NCBI GenBank assembly: GCA_004556055.1
Contig: SFIW01000001.1
Location: 59,171 to 123,170, forward strand
Origin: Planctomycetaceae bacterium
GTDB taxonomy: Bacteria > Planctomycetota > Planctomycetia > Pirellulales > Thermoguttaceae
DNA length: 64,000 nt
Direction of reading: 5' to 3'
The position numbers and the translations under genes are program-made. A model generated the notes under the pieces. The model did no database searches, was not told the DNA's origin, and was given only the letters and a program-made list of their open reading frames with translations. Positions 16,317 to 24,799 of the stretch are shown here, piece after piece (position 1 is the first letter of the stretch; the number at the start of each line of letters is the position of its first letter).

Positions 16317-17612
16317 ATGAATCGTAATAAGAGTCGTGAGATTTTCGAAAAAGCGTTAACTTTGATTCCGGGCGGCGTCAACAGCCCCGCGCGAGCTTTT
16401 GGCGGCGTTGGGGGAACCCCTGTGGTTTTTGAACGCGCGGAAGGTCCGTGGATGTATGACGTCGACGGTAATCGCTATATCGATTACGTCCTTTCGTGGG
16501 GCCCCATGATTCTGGGACATTGCGATCCTCGCGTCACCGAGTCTCTTAACGCGGCGGTTGCGCACGGAACGAGCTTTGGCGCGCCGACCCTTGCGGAAAA
16601 TACGCTTGCCGAACTTATTATTCGCTTGGTTCCCTCTATTGAGCGCGTTCGCCTCGTTAATTCGGGTACGGAGGCGACGATGAGCGCGATTCGCTTGGCG
16701 CGCGGTTATACAGGCCGCGACAAAATCGTAAAATTCATCGGCTGTTATCACGGACATGTCGACAGTCTTCTCGTTGCGGCGGGAAGCGCGTGCGCGACGC
16801 TTGCCGTTCCCAACTCTCCCGGCGTTACGGCGGGTACTGCGGCGGATACTATCCTTCTCAATTACAACGACGTCGAAGGGGTTCGAAAGACGTTTGAGGA
16901 GAACGGCGATCAGATCGCGGGAGTGATCGTCGAACCCGTCGCGGGGAATATGGGGTGTGTTCCCGGTACGCGCGAGTTCCTTGAAACGCTGCGCGAAGAG
17001 ACGAAAAAACACGCCTCCGTCTTGATTTTCGACGAGGTGATGTCCGGTTTCCGCGTCGCGCGCGGCGGAGCGCAGGAGTTTTACGGTATTACCCCTGATC
17101 TTACGACGCTCGGGAAGATCGTCGGCGGCGGATTGCCCGTGGGCGCATATGGCGGTCGCAAAGAGATTATGGACGCCGTGACGCCCGTCGGGAAAGTCTA
17201 TCAAGCGGGAACGCTAAGCGGCAATCCTCTCGCTACGGCGGCTGGGATCGCGACTCTGCGAGTCTTAGAAGCGGAGTCTGATTTCTATACGAAACTTAAC
17301 GCGACGACGGCTCGTTTGGCGAAGGGTATCGAAAGGGAAGCCGCAGACGCGGGCGTCAAAGTTTCCGTCTCTCATATCGGCGGCATGTCGACAATCTTCT
17401 TCCTTTCGGAGGATGACGATTCCGTCAAAGATTGGGATTCTTCGTCGCGTTGCGATAAGAAACGTTTTGCCAAATTCTTCTGGAGCATGCTTGATTCCGG
17501 CGTCTATTTGCCGTGCAGCCAATTCGAAACGATGTTCACGTGCTCGGTTCACTCCGACGAAATCGTCGACGCGACAATCGCCGCCGCAGGAAAAGCATTC
17601 CGTTCTTTGTAA
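16317..17612 (+). CDS. hemL: Glutamate-1-semialdehyde 2,1-aminomutase
   Basis: 431 aa, full length for this PLP enzyme, which converts glutamate-1-semialdehyde to 5-aminolevulinate in the C5 pathway to tetrapyrroles. The N-terminal IPGGVNSPARAFGGVGGTP is characteristic. The cofactor site includes NSGTEATMSAIRLARG and IFDEVMSGFR, and the Schiff-base lysine is about Lys267 in TLGKIVGGGLPVGAYGG. The C-terminal region has the GVYLPCSQFE segment. Two membrane protein genes follow within 22 and 41 bp and may share its transcript, though no functional link to haem synthesis is evident. Confidence 0.96.
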   Translation: MNRNKSREIFEKALTLIPGGVNSPARAFGGVGGTPVVFERAEGPWMYDVDGNRYIDYVLSWGPMILGHCDPRVTESLNAAVAHGTSFGAPTLAENTLAELIIRLVPSIERVRLVNSGTEATMSAIRLARGYTGRDKIVKFIGCYHGHVDSLLVAAGSACATLAVPNSPGVTAGTAADTILLNYNDVEGVRKTFEENGDQIAGVIVEPVAGNMGCVPGTREFLETLREETKKHASVLIFDEVMSGFRVARGGAQEFYGITPDLTTLGKIVGGGLPVGAYGGRKEIMDAVTPVGKVYQAGTLSGNPLATAAGIATLRVLEAESDFYTKLNATTARLAKGIEREAADAGVKVSVSHIGGMSTIFFLSEDDDSVKDWDSSSRCDKKRFAKFFWSMLDSGVYLPCSQFETMFTCSVHSDEIVDATIAAAGKAFRSL

Positions 17613-17634
17613 TAGCGCCGTTAAGGAGATCCTA

Positions 17635-18387
17635 GTGACTACGTCCGTTGATAACTCGCCTTCTGCCGTCGTTTCAAAACGGCGTCGAGATCTTCTAGCT
17701 CTTCTTTACACCCTCGTCTATCCGACGCTCTTAACGTGGGGGTATTTTGTTTTAGGCAAAGGGCTCGATCCTTCAACCTCGCGACTCTGCTATACCGTGG
17801 GGAAAACGTTGCAGTTCGCTTTCCCCGCGCTCTATGTCGCTTTCGCGCTCAAAGAACGTTGGTTTATTCGACGCTTCAATACGCGCGGGCTCCTCGTCGG
17901 CGGCTTATTCGGCGTTGCGGTCGGGCTTGTCATCTTTTTAGGGGGACGTCATTTCATGACTTCTCCCGGCGTCTTCGCGGATCTTGTGGAAAGAACCGGC
18001 GTCGAGTTTCAGGAACGTTTGACGAGTTTCGGACTCGAATCAAAGGCCCTTTTTACGGTCGTTTTTCTCTTCTACTCTTTCTGTCATTCAGGTTTAGAGG
18101 AGTATTACTGGCGTTGGTTTGCGTTTAGGAGTCTAGAAAAAAGGTTTAGTTGGCTTACGTCCGCGTTGACGGCGAATATCGCTTTCGTTTTTCATCACGT
18201 CGTTATTCTTGGCGTCTATTTCGGATACGATTCCTTCGTGACCTGGTTGTTCTCGATGAGTATAGGCGTCGGCGGATTCGTATGGCAGCTTATTTATAAG
18301 AAGACCGATTCTATCTACGGCGCGTGGCTAAGTCATGCTCTTATTGACGCAGGGATTTTTGGTCTAGGATTCTATATGCTTCCTTAA
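17635..18387 (+). CDS. CPBP family intramembrane metalloprotease
   Basis: 250 aa from the GTG at 17635, which has AAGGAG 6 nt upstream; a longer frame reading back into hemL has no such site. The protein has seven or eight membrane helices. The three CPBP (Abi/CAAX-protease-like) motifs are visible: EEYYWR (EExxxR, about residue 163), FVFHHVVILG (FxxxH, about 187) and WLSHALIDA (His near 236). These residues bind the catalytic zinc inside the membrane. Family members include prenyl-protein proteases and bacteriocin-immunity proteins; the target here is unknown. Confidence 0.85.
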   Translation: MTTSVDNSPSAVVSKRRRDLLALLYTLVYPTLLTWGYFVLGKGLDPSTSRLCYTVGKTLQFAFPALYVAFALKERWFIRRFNTRGLLVGGLFGVAVGLVIFLGGRHFMTSPGVFADLVERTGVEFQERLTSFGLESKALFTVVFLFYSFCHSGLEEYYWRWFAFRSLEKRFSWLTSALTANIAFVFHHVVILGVYFGYDSFVTWLFSMSIGVGGFVWQLIYKKTDSIYGAWLSHALIDAGIFGLGFYMLP

Positions 18388-18428
18388 TGTGAAGGAGGAC
18401 TCCATAACGACGGGAAAAGAGGTTCTTT

Positions 18429-20564
18429 ATGACGAACGTTTCTGAAGAGGGATACGACTCGAAATTTGCCGAATTGCGAGCTCGACAAGGTATAATGACG
18501 CGATTAACGCCGTTTTTAGAAGTCGCGCTGATAGTCGCCGTTTTTGTCGCGTATGGCGCATGGCCAACTCCCGACGTCAACGAGCAGTATTACGTCGGCA
18601 AGGCGATTCACTTTTGGAATCATGATTGGCTCGGAAACGATCCTTTCCTTAATACGCCCGATTCACACTGGCTCTTTTATGCGACGTTCGGCCTCTTCTC
18701 TTTTCTCTTCTCTCAGAACGTTATGGTTTGGGTGGGGCGCGTTCTCGTTTGGTTGGCGACTGCGTGCGCTTGGCGGCGTCTCAGTCGCGTCCTGTTGCCG
18801 ATTCCTTTCCTCTGCGTTTTAACCGCGATGGGGTTTGCGTTTTATTTGGAGTCTTTTCACCTCGCGGGGGAATGGATAATAGGGGGCGTCGAGGGGAAGA
18901 GCTTTGCGTTCCCGCTGGTCTTTTGGGGGTTGTCGTTCTTTTTTGAAGGAAAGTACAACCGCGGCTGGATTCTGATGGGACTGGGCGCGGCGTTTCACGC
19001 GCTCGTTGGCGGTTGGACTGTTTTGGCGTGCCTTCTATCGTGGATATTGGAGCGCCTTTTCAATCGCCGTTTACGCGGTACGAAAACCTTTTTTAAGAAC
19101 TTGACGCGGATGCTTCCCGGTCTCTTGCTCGGGGGACTCGTTTCTCTTTTAGGCGTCGTTCCCGCGCTTCGTCTGGATCAGGGGGCGACCCGTGAAATCA
19201 TCGCCGAGTCACGGCGGATTTATGTTTACGAACGATTGTCGCACCATCTTGTGGCGTCGTCCCTTCCATGGACCTTTCTTGGTCGTTTTTCGTGTCTCGT
19301 TTTGGCGTTCGCGCTCGTCGCGGTATTGGGGGCGCTCCTTACGAGACGAAGGCGCGCCGAACATGACGCCGAGGCGTTGGAGGCGACTTCCGTCGAAAGA
19401 GAACGTTTTTTCAGGCTCAACGCCTTCGTATGCGCGGCGTGCCTCTTTGCCGCGTTTGGAGCAACCGTCGACTGGGGATCAAAATGGCTCGCCGAATCGG
19501 GACGCATCGCCGATTATCACGAAGCCGCCGGGATTTTAAGATATTATTGGTATAGACTCTCCGACTGGGCCGTTCCCTTCGGTTTGGTCTTTGGCGTCGC
19601 GCGTCTTGCTAAGTTCTTTTTTGACGTTCTTTTGAAGAAGATCGACGAGAAGCGTCGCGCGGGAGACGGAACGCGTCTTCTTTACGACGCGACCGCTAGC
19701 GGCTTTTTAACGCTATTAGGCGTTCTCGCGGCGTATTGGGGGTTCCGATTCGTCTTTTATCGTCACGCAGTCGCCGTGGCGAAGGCGACTGCGACGGACG
19801 CGCTCCTGCCCCTTCCTAAACCGACGGAGGGCCTCTCGTTCATCGCTACAGTTGATTTTTTCGGCGCGTTCCTTCTTTTGGCGCTTGCCTTTTTCTGGTT
19901 TTTCAAAGGGCGGCGTTTGTCAAAGGACGACGCGAACGTCCCGCGCGTTCCGTCGACTCCGCTCCTAACCGCTTTCATCCTTTGGGTCGCGATTATCGGG
20001 TTCGTCGGCCCTATGTGGAGACTGGCCTATTATGTCGATATGCGCGGCGTTAAGGTGATTCCGCGCAGCGCGCCGCCGAAAGAATCAATCGCCGACGGCT
20101 GGATCGACGCATGTAAGTGGGCGCGCGACAATACGCCCCAAGAAGCGGTTTTTTTAGTTCCTCGAGGATGCGAGTCTTTTAAATGGCACGCGCATCGCGC
20201 CGAGGCGGGAAATTGGAAGGAAATTCCGCAAGACGCAAAGTCAATTGTCAAATGGAATCGCAAGATGGAGCATTTCTACGCCAACCCCGGCGAGGCCAAG
20301 GATTCGCCGACGAGATGGAATCAGGCTCTGAACGTCGTCTTCATTAACAAGGGGCTGGATCGGATCCTCAAAGAAAGCGAACGTTACGGCTATCAGTACG
20401 CAGTCGTCGAAACTCCCCCGTATACGATCTTTTCTGTTCCTGAGGCCGCGCGTCGATGGCAAATCTTCATCGACAATTGTTGCGTTTACTCCAATCCGCA
20501 ATTTGTCGTCCTGAAATTGCATGATCTTCCTTCTGAGGAGAACAATTCGTCAGCGGAAGAATAA
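18429..20564 (+). CDS. DUF6798-type multi-pass membrane protein
   Basis: 711 aa with about ten to twelve predicted membrane helices. An early loop contains YGAWPTPDVNEQYYVGKAIHFWNHDW, followed by helices separated by short loops as in GT-C-type membrane glycosyltransferases. The C-terminal soluble part (about residues 540-711) has the features of DUF6798: DACKWARDNTPQEAVFLVPRG, ESFKWHAHRAE and FINKGLD. Such proteins are frequent in Planctomycetota and have no known reaction. The N-terminal 20 residues are hydrophilic; a second Met at residue 23 could be the start. It may be in one unit with hemL and the CPBP gene and ends before an 18-bp palindromic terminator. Confidence 0.75.
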   Translation: MTNVSEEGYDSKFAELRARQGIMTRLTPFLEVALIVAVFVAYGAWPTPDVNEQYYVGKAIHFWNHDWLGNDPFLNTPDSHWLFYATFGLFSFLFSQNVMVWVGRVLVWLATACAWRRLSRVLLPIPFLCVLTAMGFAFYLESFHLAGEWIIGGVEGKSFAFPLVFWGLSFFFEGKYNRGWILMGLGAAFHALVGGWTVLACLLSWILERLFNRRLRGTKTFFKNLTRMLPGLLLGGLVSLLGVVPALRLDQGATREIIAESRRIYVYERLSHHLVASSLPWTFLGRFSCLVLAFALVAVLGALLTRRRRAEHDAEALEATSVERERFFRLNAFVCAACLFAAFGATVDWGSKWLAESGRIADYHEAAGILRYYWYRLSDWAVPFGLVFGVARLAKFFFDVLLKKIDEKRRAGDGTRLLYDATASGFLTLLGVLAAYWGFRFVFYRHAVAVAKATATDALLPLPKPTEGLSFIATVDFFGAFLLLALAFFWFFKGRRLSKDDANVPRVPSTPLLTAFILWVAIIGFVGPMWRLAYYVDMRGVKVIPRSAPPKESIADGWIDACKWARDNTPQEAVFLVPRGCESFKWHAHRAEAGNWKEIPQDAKSIVKWNRKMEHFYANPGEAKDSPTRWNQALNVVFINKGLDRILKESERYGYQYAVVETPPYTIFSVPEAARRWQIFIDNCCVYSNPQFVVLKLHDLPSEENNSSAEE

Positions 20565-20592
20565 CGACGATTAAAAGCGCGTCGACCTGAGA

Positions 20593-20633
20593 CAACATAA
20601 AAGCGTTCTCTTGCGGAGAACGCTTTTATGTTG
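20593..20633. terminator. Bidirectional terminator between converging genes
   Basis: A perfect 18-bp stem (CAACATAAAAGCGTTCTC and its complement) with a 5-nt loop lies between a plus-strand gene ending at 20564 and a minus-strand gene ending at 20700. A-rich and T-rich stem ends allow it to work in both directions. Confidence 0.75.
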
Positions 20634-20699
20634 CGTACGTTAAAACAAAGAAAGCTAAACTGGTCGTTCGCCGATTATAACCCGCTGTCGAAGAACGCG

Positions 20700-21257
20700 T
20701 TAAGGCGTTCGCAGACGCCGCTGTTCTTTCGGTATGAAAAAGCGGCTCGTGTCGACTTTCTCTAGCGCCAGCAAGCGACTCTTCTTATCTAGCCCTCCTG
20801 CATATCCTGTTAGAGAGCCGTTGGCGCCTACGACTCGGTGACAGGGAATAATGATCGAAATCTCATTATGTCCTATCGCTCCGCCGACCGCTTGCGCCGA
20901 CGTCCGATCGACTCCCAGCGTCGTTTTTAATTGACGCGCGATTTCGCCATACGTCGTCGTTTCCCCGTAGGGTATGCCCAAAAGAAGATTCCAAACGGCA
21001 AGTCGAAAAACAGTTCCTTGCGGGCGCAGCGGAGGGGTGAAATCAGGTTCCACTCCTTTGAAGTAGAGGTCGAGCCAGCGAACGGTATCGGAGAGAATCG
21101 GCGTTTTCCTTTTCGAATGGTTCTCTGGTAGAGAATTCGCATAAAACTTTTCGCCTTCAAACCATAGACCGATTAATCCGAGATCGTCCGCAGCTATTAG
21201 AATAACTCCCAGGGGCGAGTCGTAATTCCAGACGGAGACCGTCGGAGAAAGCGTCAT
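20700..21257 (-). CDS. ogt: Methylated-DNA--[protein]-cysteine S-methyltransferase
   Basis: 185 aa from the ATG at 21257. The active-site motif IIPCHRVVGANGSLTGYAGG carries the acceptor Cys that takes the alkyl group from O6-alkylguanine in a one-time suicide repair reaction. The helix-turn-helix segment PYGETTTYGEIA and the recognition residues before it are also present. The N-terminal ribonuclease-like domain begins WNYDSPLGVILIAADDLGLIGLWF. The chosen start overlaps the upstream hydrolase stop as ATGA, a classic coupled junction; an alternative start at 21281 would overlap by 28 nt. The link to two glycosidase genes appears positional only. Confidence 0.93.
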   Translation of the reverse strand: MTLSPTVSVWNYDSPLGVILIAADDLGLIGLWFEGEKFYANSLPENHSKRKTPILSDTVRWLDLYFKGVEPDFTPPLRPQGTVFRLAVWNLLLGIPYGETTTYGEIARQLKTTLGVDRTSAQAVGGAIGHNEISIIIPCHRVVGANGSLTGYAGGLDKKSRLLALEKVDTSRFFIPKEQRRLRTP

Positions 21258-23500
21258 AGAGGACGGCTGAATCCTTCCCATTTAACGTTCCATCCTTCAG
21301 GGAATCCAGGCGCAGAATCACCAGATTTAGGTAGGGGAGCGTCTCCTTCGGTTTCCGCAAATCCGACGCACATTCCAGCGACGGCATGGAGAAGTCCGCC
21401 GTTTCCGGGCAGATAGGGACCGGAACCTCCGTCTCTGCTAGGACCGCCAAGATTTACGCCGAGCGCGTTAAAGACATTCTTGCTCGAGTTGGTAAAGAGC
21501 GCCTCAATCGCGAGATCGGGTCGTCCTAATCTTGCTCCTTCCATCGCCGCCATGGGATAATCCCACCCCCACGTGCGATCCCATTGCCACTCTTTTAGGA
21601 CGCGTTCAAGGGTTCGTTCCGCAGTCGCTTTGTCGACAAATTTCGTCGGGGGAACGACTCCGTAAATACCAACAAGATCGGGATGTTCCCAATTCCAGTT
21701 CTCAAACGTGTCGAGCCACTCGGGTGAACGAACATAAACGCCGTCTTGTTGAGGGAGCGGCGAAAGATGTTCGACGATTTCCGTCCATTGATCGTTGGGG
21801 GCTTCGCCGAGTCGTTCTCGCCATTGATTCGCCTTGTCGAGTCCCCAGCGCCAATACTCCAGGTCAAAAAGGTCGTCGCGAGTGAATCCTACTTCGCTTG
21901 GGGGCATCGCGGGGTCAAGGTGATAAACGCCTTGTTCGTCTTTTGTGGCGAAATCAGCCATGTGGACTGCGGTTCCTTCGACGATATCCGCCCACTTCTC
22001 GAGGGTTTCGCGCGTAGGAGAATACAGGTAATCCATCTCGGCAAAATAGATTGGGTGAGGTTGTTTCCACAGAAGCGCTAGGTTTCCTTCCCAAGGGGCG
22101 GTGCGTCCGTCGGGCGCGACTTCTTTTTGCCATTTATACCCTTGATAATCAAGTTGCTCGGCTAATAACTTAGCGCCGTCTTTGATTTTATCGAAGATTC
22201 GAATCGACTTTTGCGCATATTCGACGCGATTCCAGCTCCACCAGTGAATCATGTGCCACCAGACCATTTCCATATGGAAACGACCGCTCCAAGGACAAAT
22301 GGCGAGGAGTCCGGACTCCGAACATGGCCAGCTTCCCGTCGCGTTGACGCCCATAAGGAATTGCGAGAGAACGATGCGACGTTCCAGCTCGAACCAGCGC
22401 GGGTCGGAACTACCGGAAAGATCGATCGCCGCGCCGGAGTTCCAATATTTCTCCCATCGCGCGCGCGATTGAGACTCAATATCGGAGAAAGAGACATGGG
22501 GAGAGGATACGACTGAGTCGTCGCAAATTTTTTCTGAATAATCGCCGCCGTCAAAGGAGATCGTCAACTCGAGAGAATCGTTAGCGGCGGCGTCGACATG
22601 AATCGACGAGTTCCCTTCGGACGTCGCGACCTTTCCTCCAAGGGCGTCCACGCGGATCGCGTATGAATAATCGCCGACGACGCCTTCGTTATATTCGTTT
22701 TTGAGTTCGCGTTTTAAAATAACGGATGAAACGTTTTCCGGAAGATTGGACGGGGTGGTGAACGAATAAGGCGTTTGAGGCGCGGAGTCGCTAAAATTGC
22801 CGGTCCATGGGCCGTTCGTGAGATCCGGATAAGGGACTGAAATCGCGATCGACAGATCACCCGAGGCAAGAAGCGCGGAATTCACTTTAATCGCAACGGT
22901 CGAATCGAGTTCCACGTCGTCGCCGATACATGTCGTCACTTCGACTTTTTCTCCATTGACGACGAAGGTCGTTTGGTGAATTCCCGTCCACGGATCGAGA
23001 GTTCGTTCGTACTGCGACGCGGTGTTAGCGTCAAGCGCTTTTCCGTCCGAACCAACGAATTGAACTCGAGCAAGATTCATTTGACTTGGCGTCTGACGAT
23101 GCCACGCGTAAAGATCCATCTTGTCGCTCGGCCAGGAATCTTTCCCTTTCAGTCGTCCCTGCCAATACGTTCCGGTGAGCGTAACGTCTTTCCACGTTCG
23201 AGCGTTCGGGAGGGGAGTGGAGAACCAGCCCCAATGGGAAAGGACGTCCCCTTTGAAGGTTTGGAGGCCTGTTCCGTCGACGTTGAAACAAAGATTGCCG
23301 TTTCCCACGGGCAGAAGGAGCGTCGGGTCGTCCGTCTTAACGACGTGACGCGCTACGATCTCCTGTCGATTTAGAGGCTTCGTTAGTTCCGCCGCAACGG
23401 ATACGACGTTTGACGCCAATAAGGCTCCCGTCATGAGAAGAAAGAAGGGCGCTAATCGGCGTCGTCTCTTTGGGAGAGAAAAGATTCTTAGTTGTTTCAT
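21254..23500 (-). CDS. Exported six-hairpin glycosidase-like protein (GH65/GH95-like)
   Basis: 748 aa with a signal peptide (basic KRRRR, hydrophobic core ending in VAAEL near residue 39). The N-terminal half is a beta-sandwich opening with LLPVGNGNLCFNVDG, the pattern seen in the super-sandwich domain of GH65/GH95-like enzymes. The second half looks like an (alpha/alpha)6 barrel, with GRFHMEMVWWHMIHWWSWNR, GRTAPWEGNLALLWKQPHPIYFAEMDY and TWGWDYPMAAMEGARLG. Conserved acidic residues in these segments could be catalytic but I cannot assign them. A GH family number is not certain. It starts 12 bp after the beta-propeller hydrolase gene and ends overlapping ogt, so the three form one minus-strand operon. 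Confidence 0.75.
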   Translation of the reverse strand: MKQLRIFSLPKRRRRLAPFFLLMTGALLASNVVSVAAELTKPLNRQEIVARHVVKTDDPTLLLPVGNGNLCFNVDGTGLQTFKGDVLSHWGWFSTPLPNARTWKDVTLTGTYWQGRLKGKDSWPSDKMDLYAWHRQTPSQMNLARVQFVGSDGKALDANTASQYERTLDPWTGIHQTTFVVNGEKVEVTTCIGDDVELDSTVAIKVNSALLASGDLSIAISVPYPDLTNGPWTGNFSDSAPQTPYSFTTPSNLPENVSSVILKRELKNEYNEGVVGDYSYAIRVDALGGKVATSEGNSSIHVDAAANDSLELTISFDGGDYSEKICDDSVVSSPHVSFSDIESQSRARWEKYWNSGAAIDLSGSSDPRWFELERRIVLSQFLMGVNATGSWPCSESGLLAICPWSGRFHMEMVWWHMIHWWSWNRVEYAQKSIRIFDKIKDGAKLLAEQLDYQGYKWQKEVAPDGRTAPWEGNLALLWKQPHPIYFAEMDYLYSPTRETLEKWADIVEGTAVHMADFATKDEQGVYHLDPAMPPSEVGFTRDDLFDLEYWRWGLDKANQWRERLGEAPNDQWTEIVEHLSPLPQQDGVYVRSPEWLDTFENWNWEHPDLVGIYGVVPPTKFVDKATAERTLERVLKEWQWDRTWGWDYPMAAMEGARLGRPDLAIEALFTNSSKNVFNALGVNLGGPSRDGGSGPYLPGNGGLLHAVAGMCVGFAETEGDAPLPKSGDSAPGFPEGWNVKWEGFSRPL

Positions 23501-23512
23501 TTTCTTATTGCT

Positions 23513-24655
23513 TTAGTCGCTAGGGTTGATCTTTTTCGAAGTGGCGAGGGCGATGCAGCGTCCCTCCGTTCCTACTGCGTTGTAAAAATGGTAAACGACG
23601 CCGTTGTGCTTAACGACCCATGGCTTATGCGCAAAGGTTTGATCGAAAGGCTCCGAGGGCTCGACAAGGTGCGGTCCTTCCCATTTTCGCCAGCTTTTGA
23701 GATCGCGCGATACCGCAAAGGTTTCAAAAGCGTTCGGCTTCCAGAAGGCGCCAAAGTAAAACATCACCCAAAGATCGCCGATCTTGACAACTTGCGGATC
23801 GCCTGAAATTCCCGAATGATTGTCGATCACCGGTTGCGTCCCATAGCGTTTCCAGTTTTTCATATCGCGAGAAACGGCGATTCCGATTCTCTCAATAGAG
23901 CTTCCCGTCGCCGTCGACTTTCCGTTGTAGAAGCACACAAAGGGATAACCGAGCGTTTCGTCGCGATCCCAAATGACAGAAGTTTTATACATCGTCGTTT
24001 TTTCAAAGTCGCGCGCGTCGGGATCCTCCGGCGTCATGATCGGATCGGCAAGACGAGTCCATTCTTTGGCGGAAGTTGGATCAGACGTGTAGGCGAGCCC
24101 TATTTTTAAGGGATCCGGTTCATAACCTTTTCCTGCGCCGCCGATATACGTAAACCAATATTTTCCATCATAGGGATGAATTTCATAACCGCCCCCCCAT
24201 TCATGATCTACAAGCGCCGCCGAAGGGGAACATTGCCAGGCGTCCCAGCCTTTTTCTCGAAATGGCGCGACCGTTCCGCAAGAGGTCCAGTGAAGAAGAT
24301 CAGGGCTCTTCGCGAGTCGCGCGATGTAGCCCGTCCCGCGGAGAAAACGAAGGTATATCATATACCAGACGTCGTTGACGCGGAAAATATTGGGAGAGTC
24401 GACGGGATCGCCGTCCTCTTGGGGAAGAACGATTCCGTATTTGTACGGGGTTTTAATCTCTTCGTAGATCGCCTTCATTTCATCGTCTGTCACGTCGGAA
24501 GGCGTTGAGAGATCCGCCTCGATCGGACTGTCGTTTTCCGCGGCAAATAGCGTGGAGGAGGGGATCTTAAAAGAAGGGAGCGCGCTTATGAGGCCCAACG
24601 AGGCAAGGCTTCCGAGGAAGTTGCGTCGCGAGTTGATTAAGAGATTCTTTTCCAT
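23513..24655 (-). CDS. Tat-exported five-bladed beta-propeller glycoside hydrolase-like protein
   Basis: 380 aa from the ATG at 24655. The N-terminus SRRNFLGSLASLGL is a twin-arginine signal; an upstream in-frame Met would place 18 extra residues before it and lacks a ribosome binding site. The body has the repeated pattern of GH43/GH117/GH130-like propellers: GDPVDSPNIFRVNDVWYMIYL, ARLAKSPDLLHW, YWFTYIGG, IAVSRDMKNWKRYG and GDPQVVKIGDLWVMFYF. Acidic residues near the blade starts (DSPN, ISGDPQ) are candidates for the catalytic set. Substrate unknown. It is first in a minus-strand operon with another glycosidase-like gene, so the two probably degrade the same polysaccharide outside the cytoplasm. 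Confidence 0.78.
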   Translation of the reverse strand: MEKNLLINSRRNFLGSLASLGLISALPSFKIPSSTLFAAENDSPIEADLSTPSDVTDDEMKAIYEEIKTPYKYGIVLPQEDGDPVDSPNIFRVNDVWYMIYLRFLRGTGYIARLAKSPDLLHWTSCGTVAPFREKGWDAWQCSPSAALVDHEWGGGYEIHPYDGKYWFTYIGGAGKGYEPDPLKIGLAYTSDPTSAKEWTRLADPIMTPEDPDARDFEKTTMYKTSVIWDRDETLGYPFVCFYNGKSTATGSSIERIGIAVSRDMKNWKRYGTQPVIDNHSGISGDPQVVKIGDLWVMFYFGAFWKPNAFETFAVSRDLKSWRKWEGPHLVEPSEPFDQTFAHKPWVVKHNGVVYHFYNAVGTEGRCIALATSKKINPSD

Positions 24656-24730
24656 TTGTTTTCTTCTGATGTAGTGGGATAAAAGGATAGTTACTGGCTT
24701 GATTATCAAGATTTAGATGCGGACGTCAAG

Positions 24731-24763
24731 AAAAAACAAGCCGCGCGACATGCGCGCGCGGCT
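24731..24763 (-). terminator. secDF terminator
   Basis: On the minus strand stem AGCCGCGCG/CGCGCGGCT with a 7-nt loop is followed by TGTTTTTT, 36 bp after the secDF stop. Confidence 0.85.
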
Positions 24764-24799
24764 GTTTAAAGGAAAGACAAGTCTTTATCTACGCTTCGC

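Noticed and set aside
16356..17204. 282-codon minus-strand frame over hemL
   Set aside because: hemL is unambiguous on the plus strand; the antisense product is Arg-rich without motifs.
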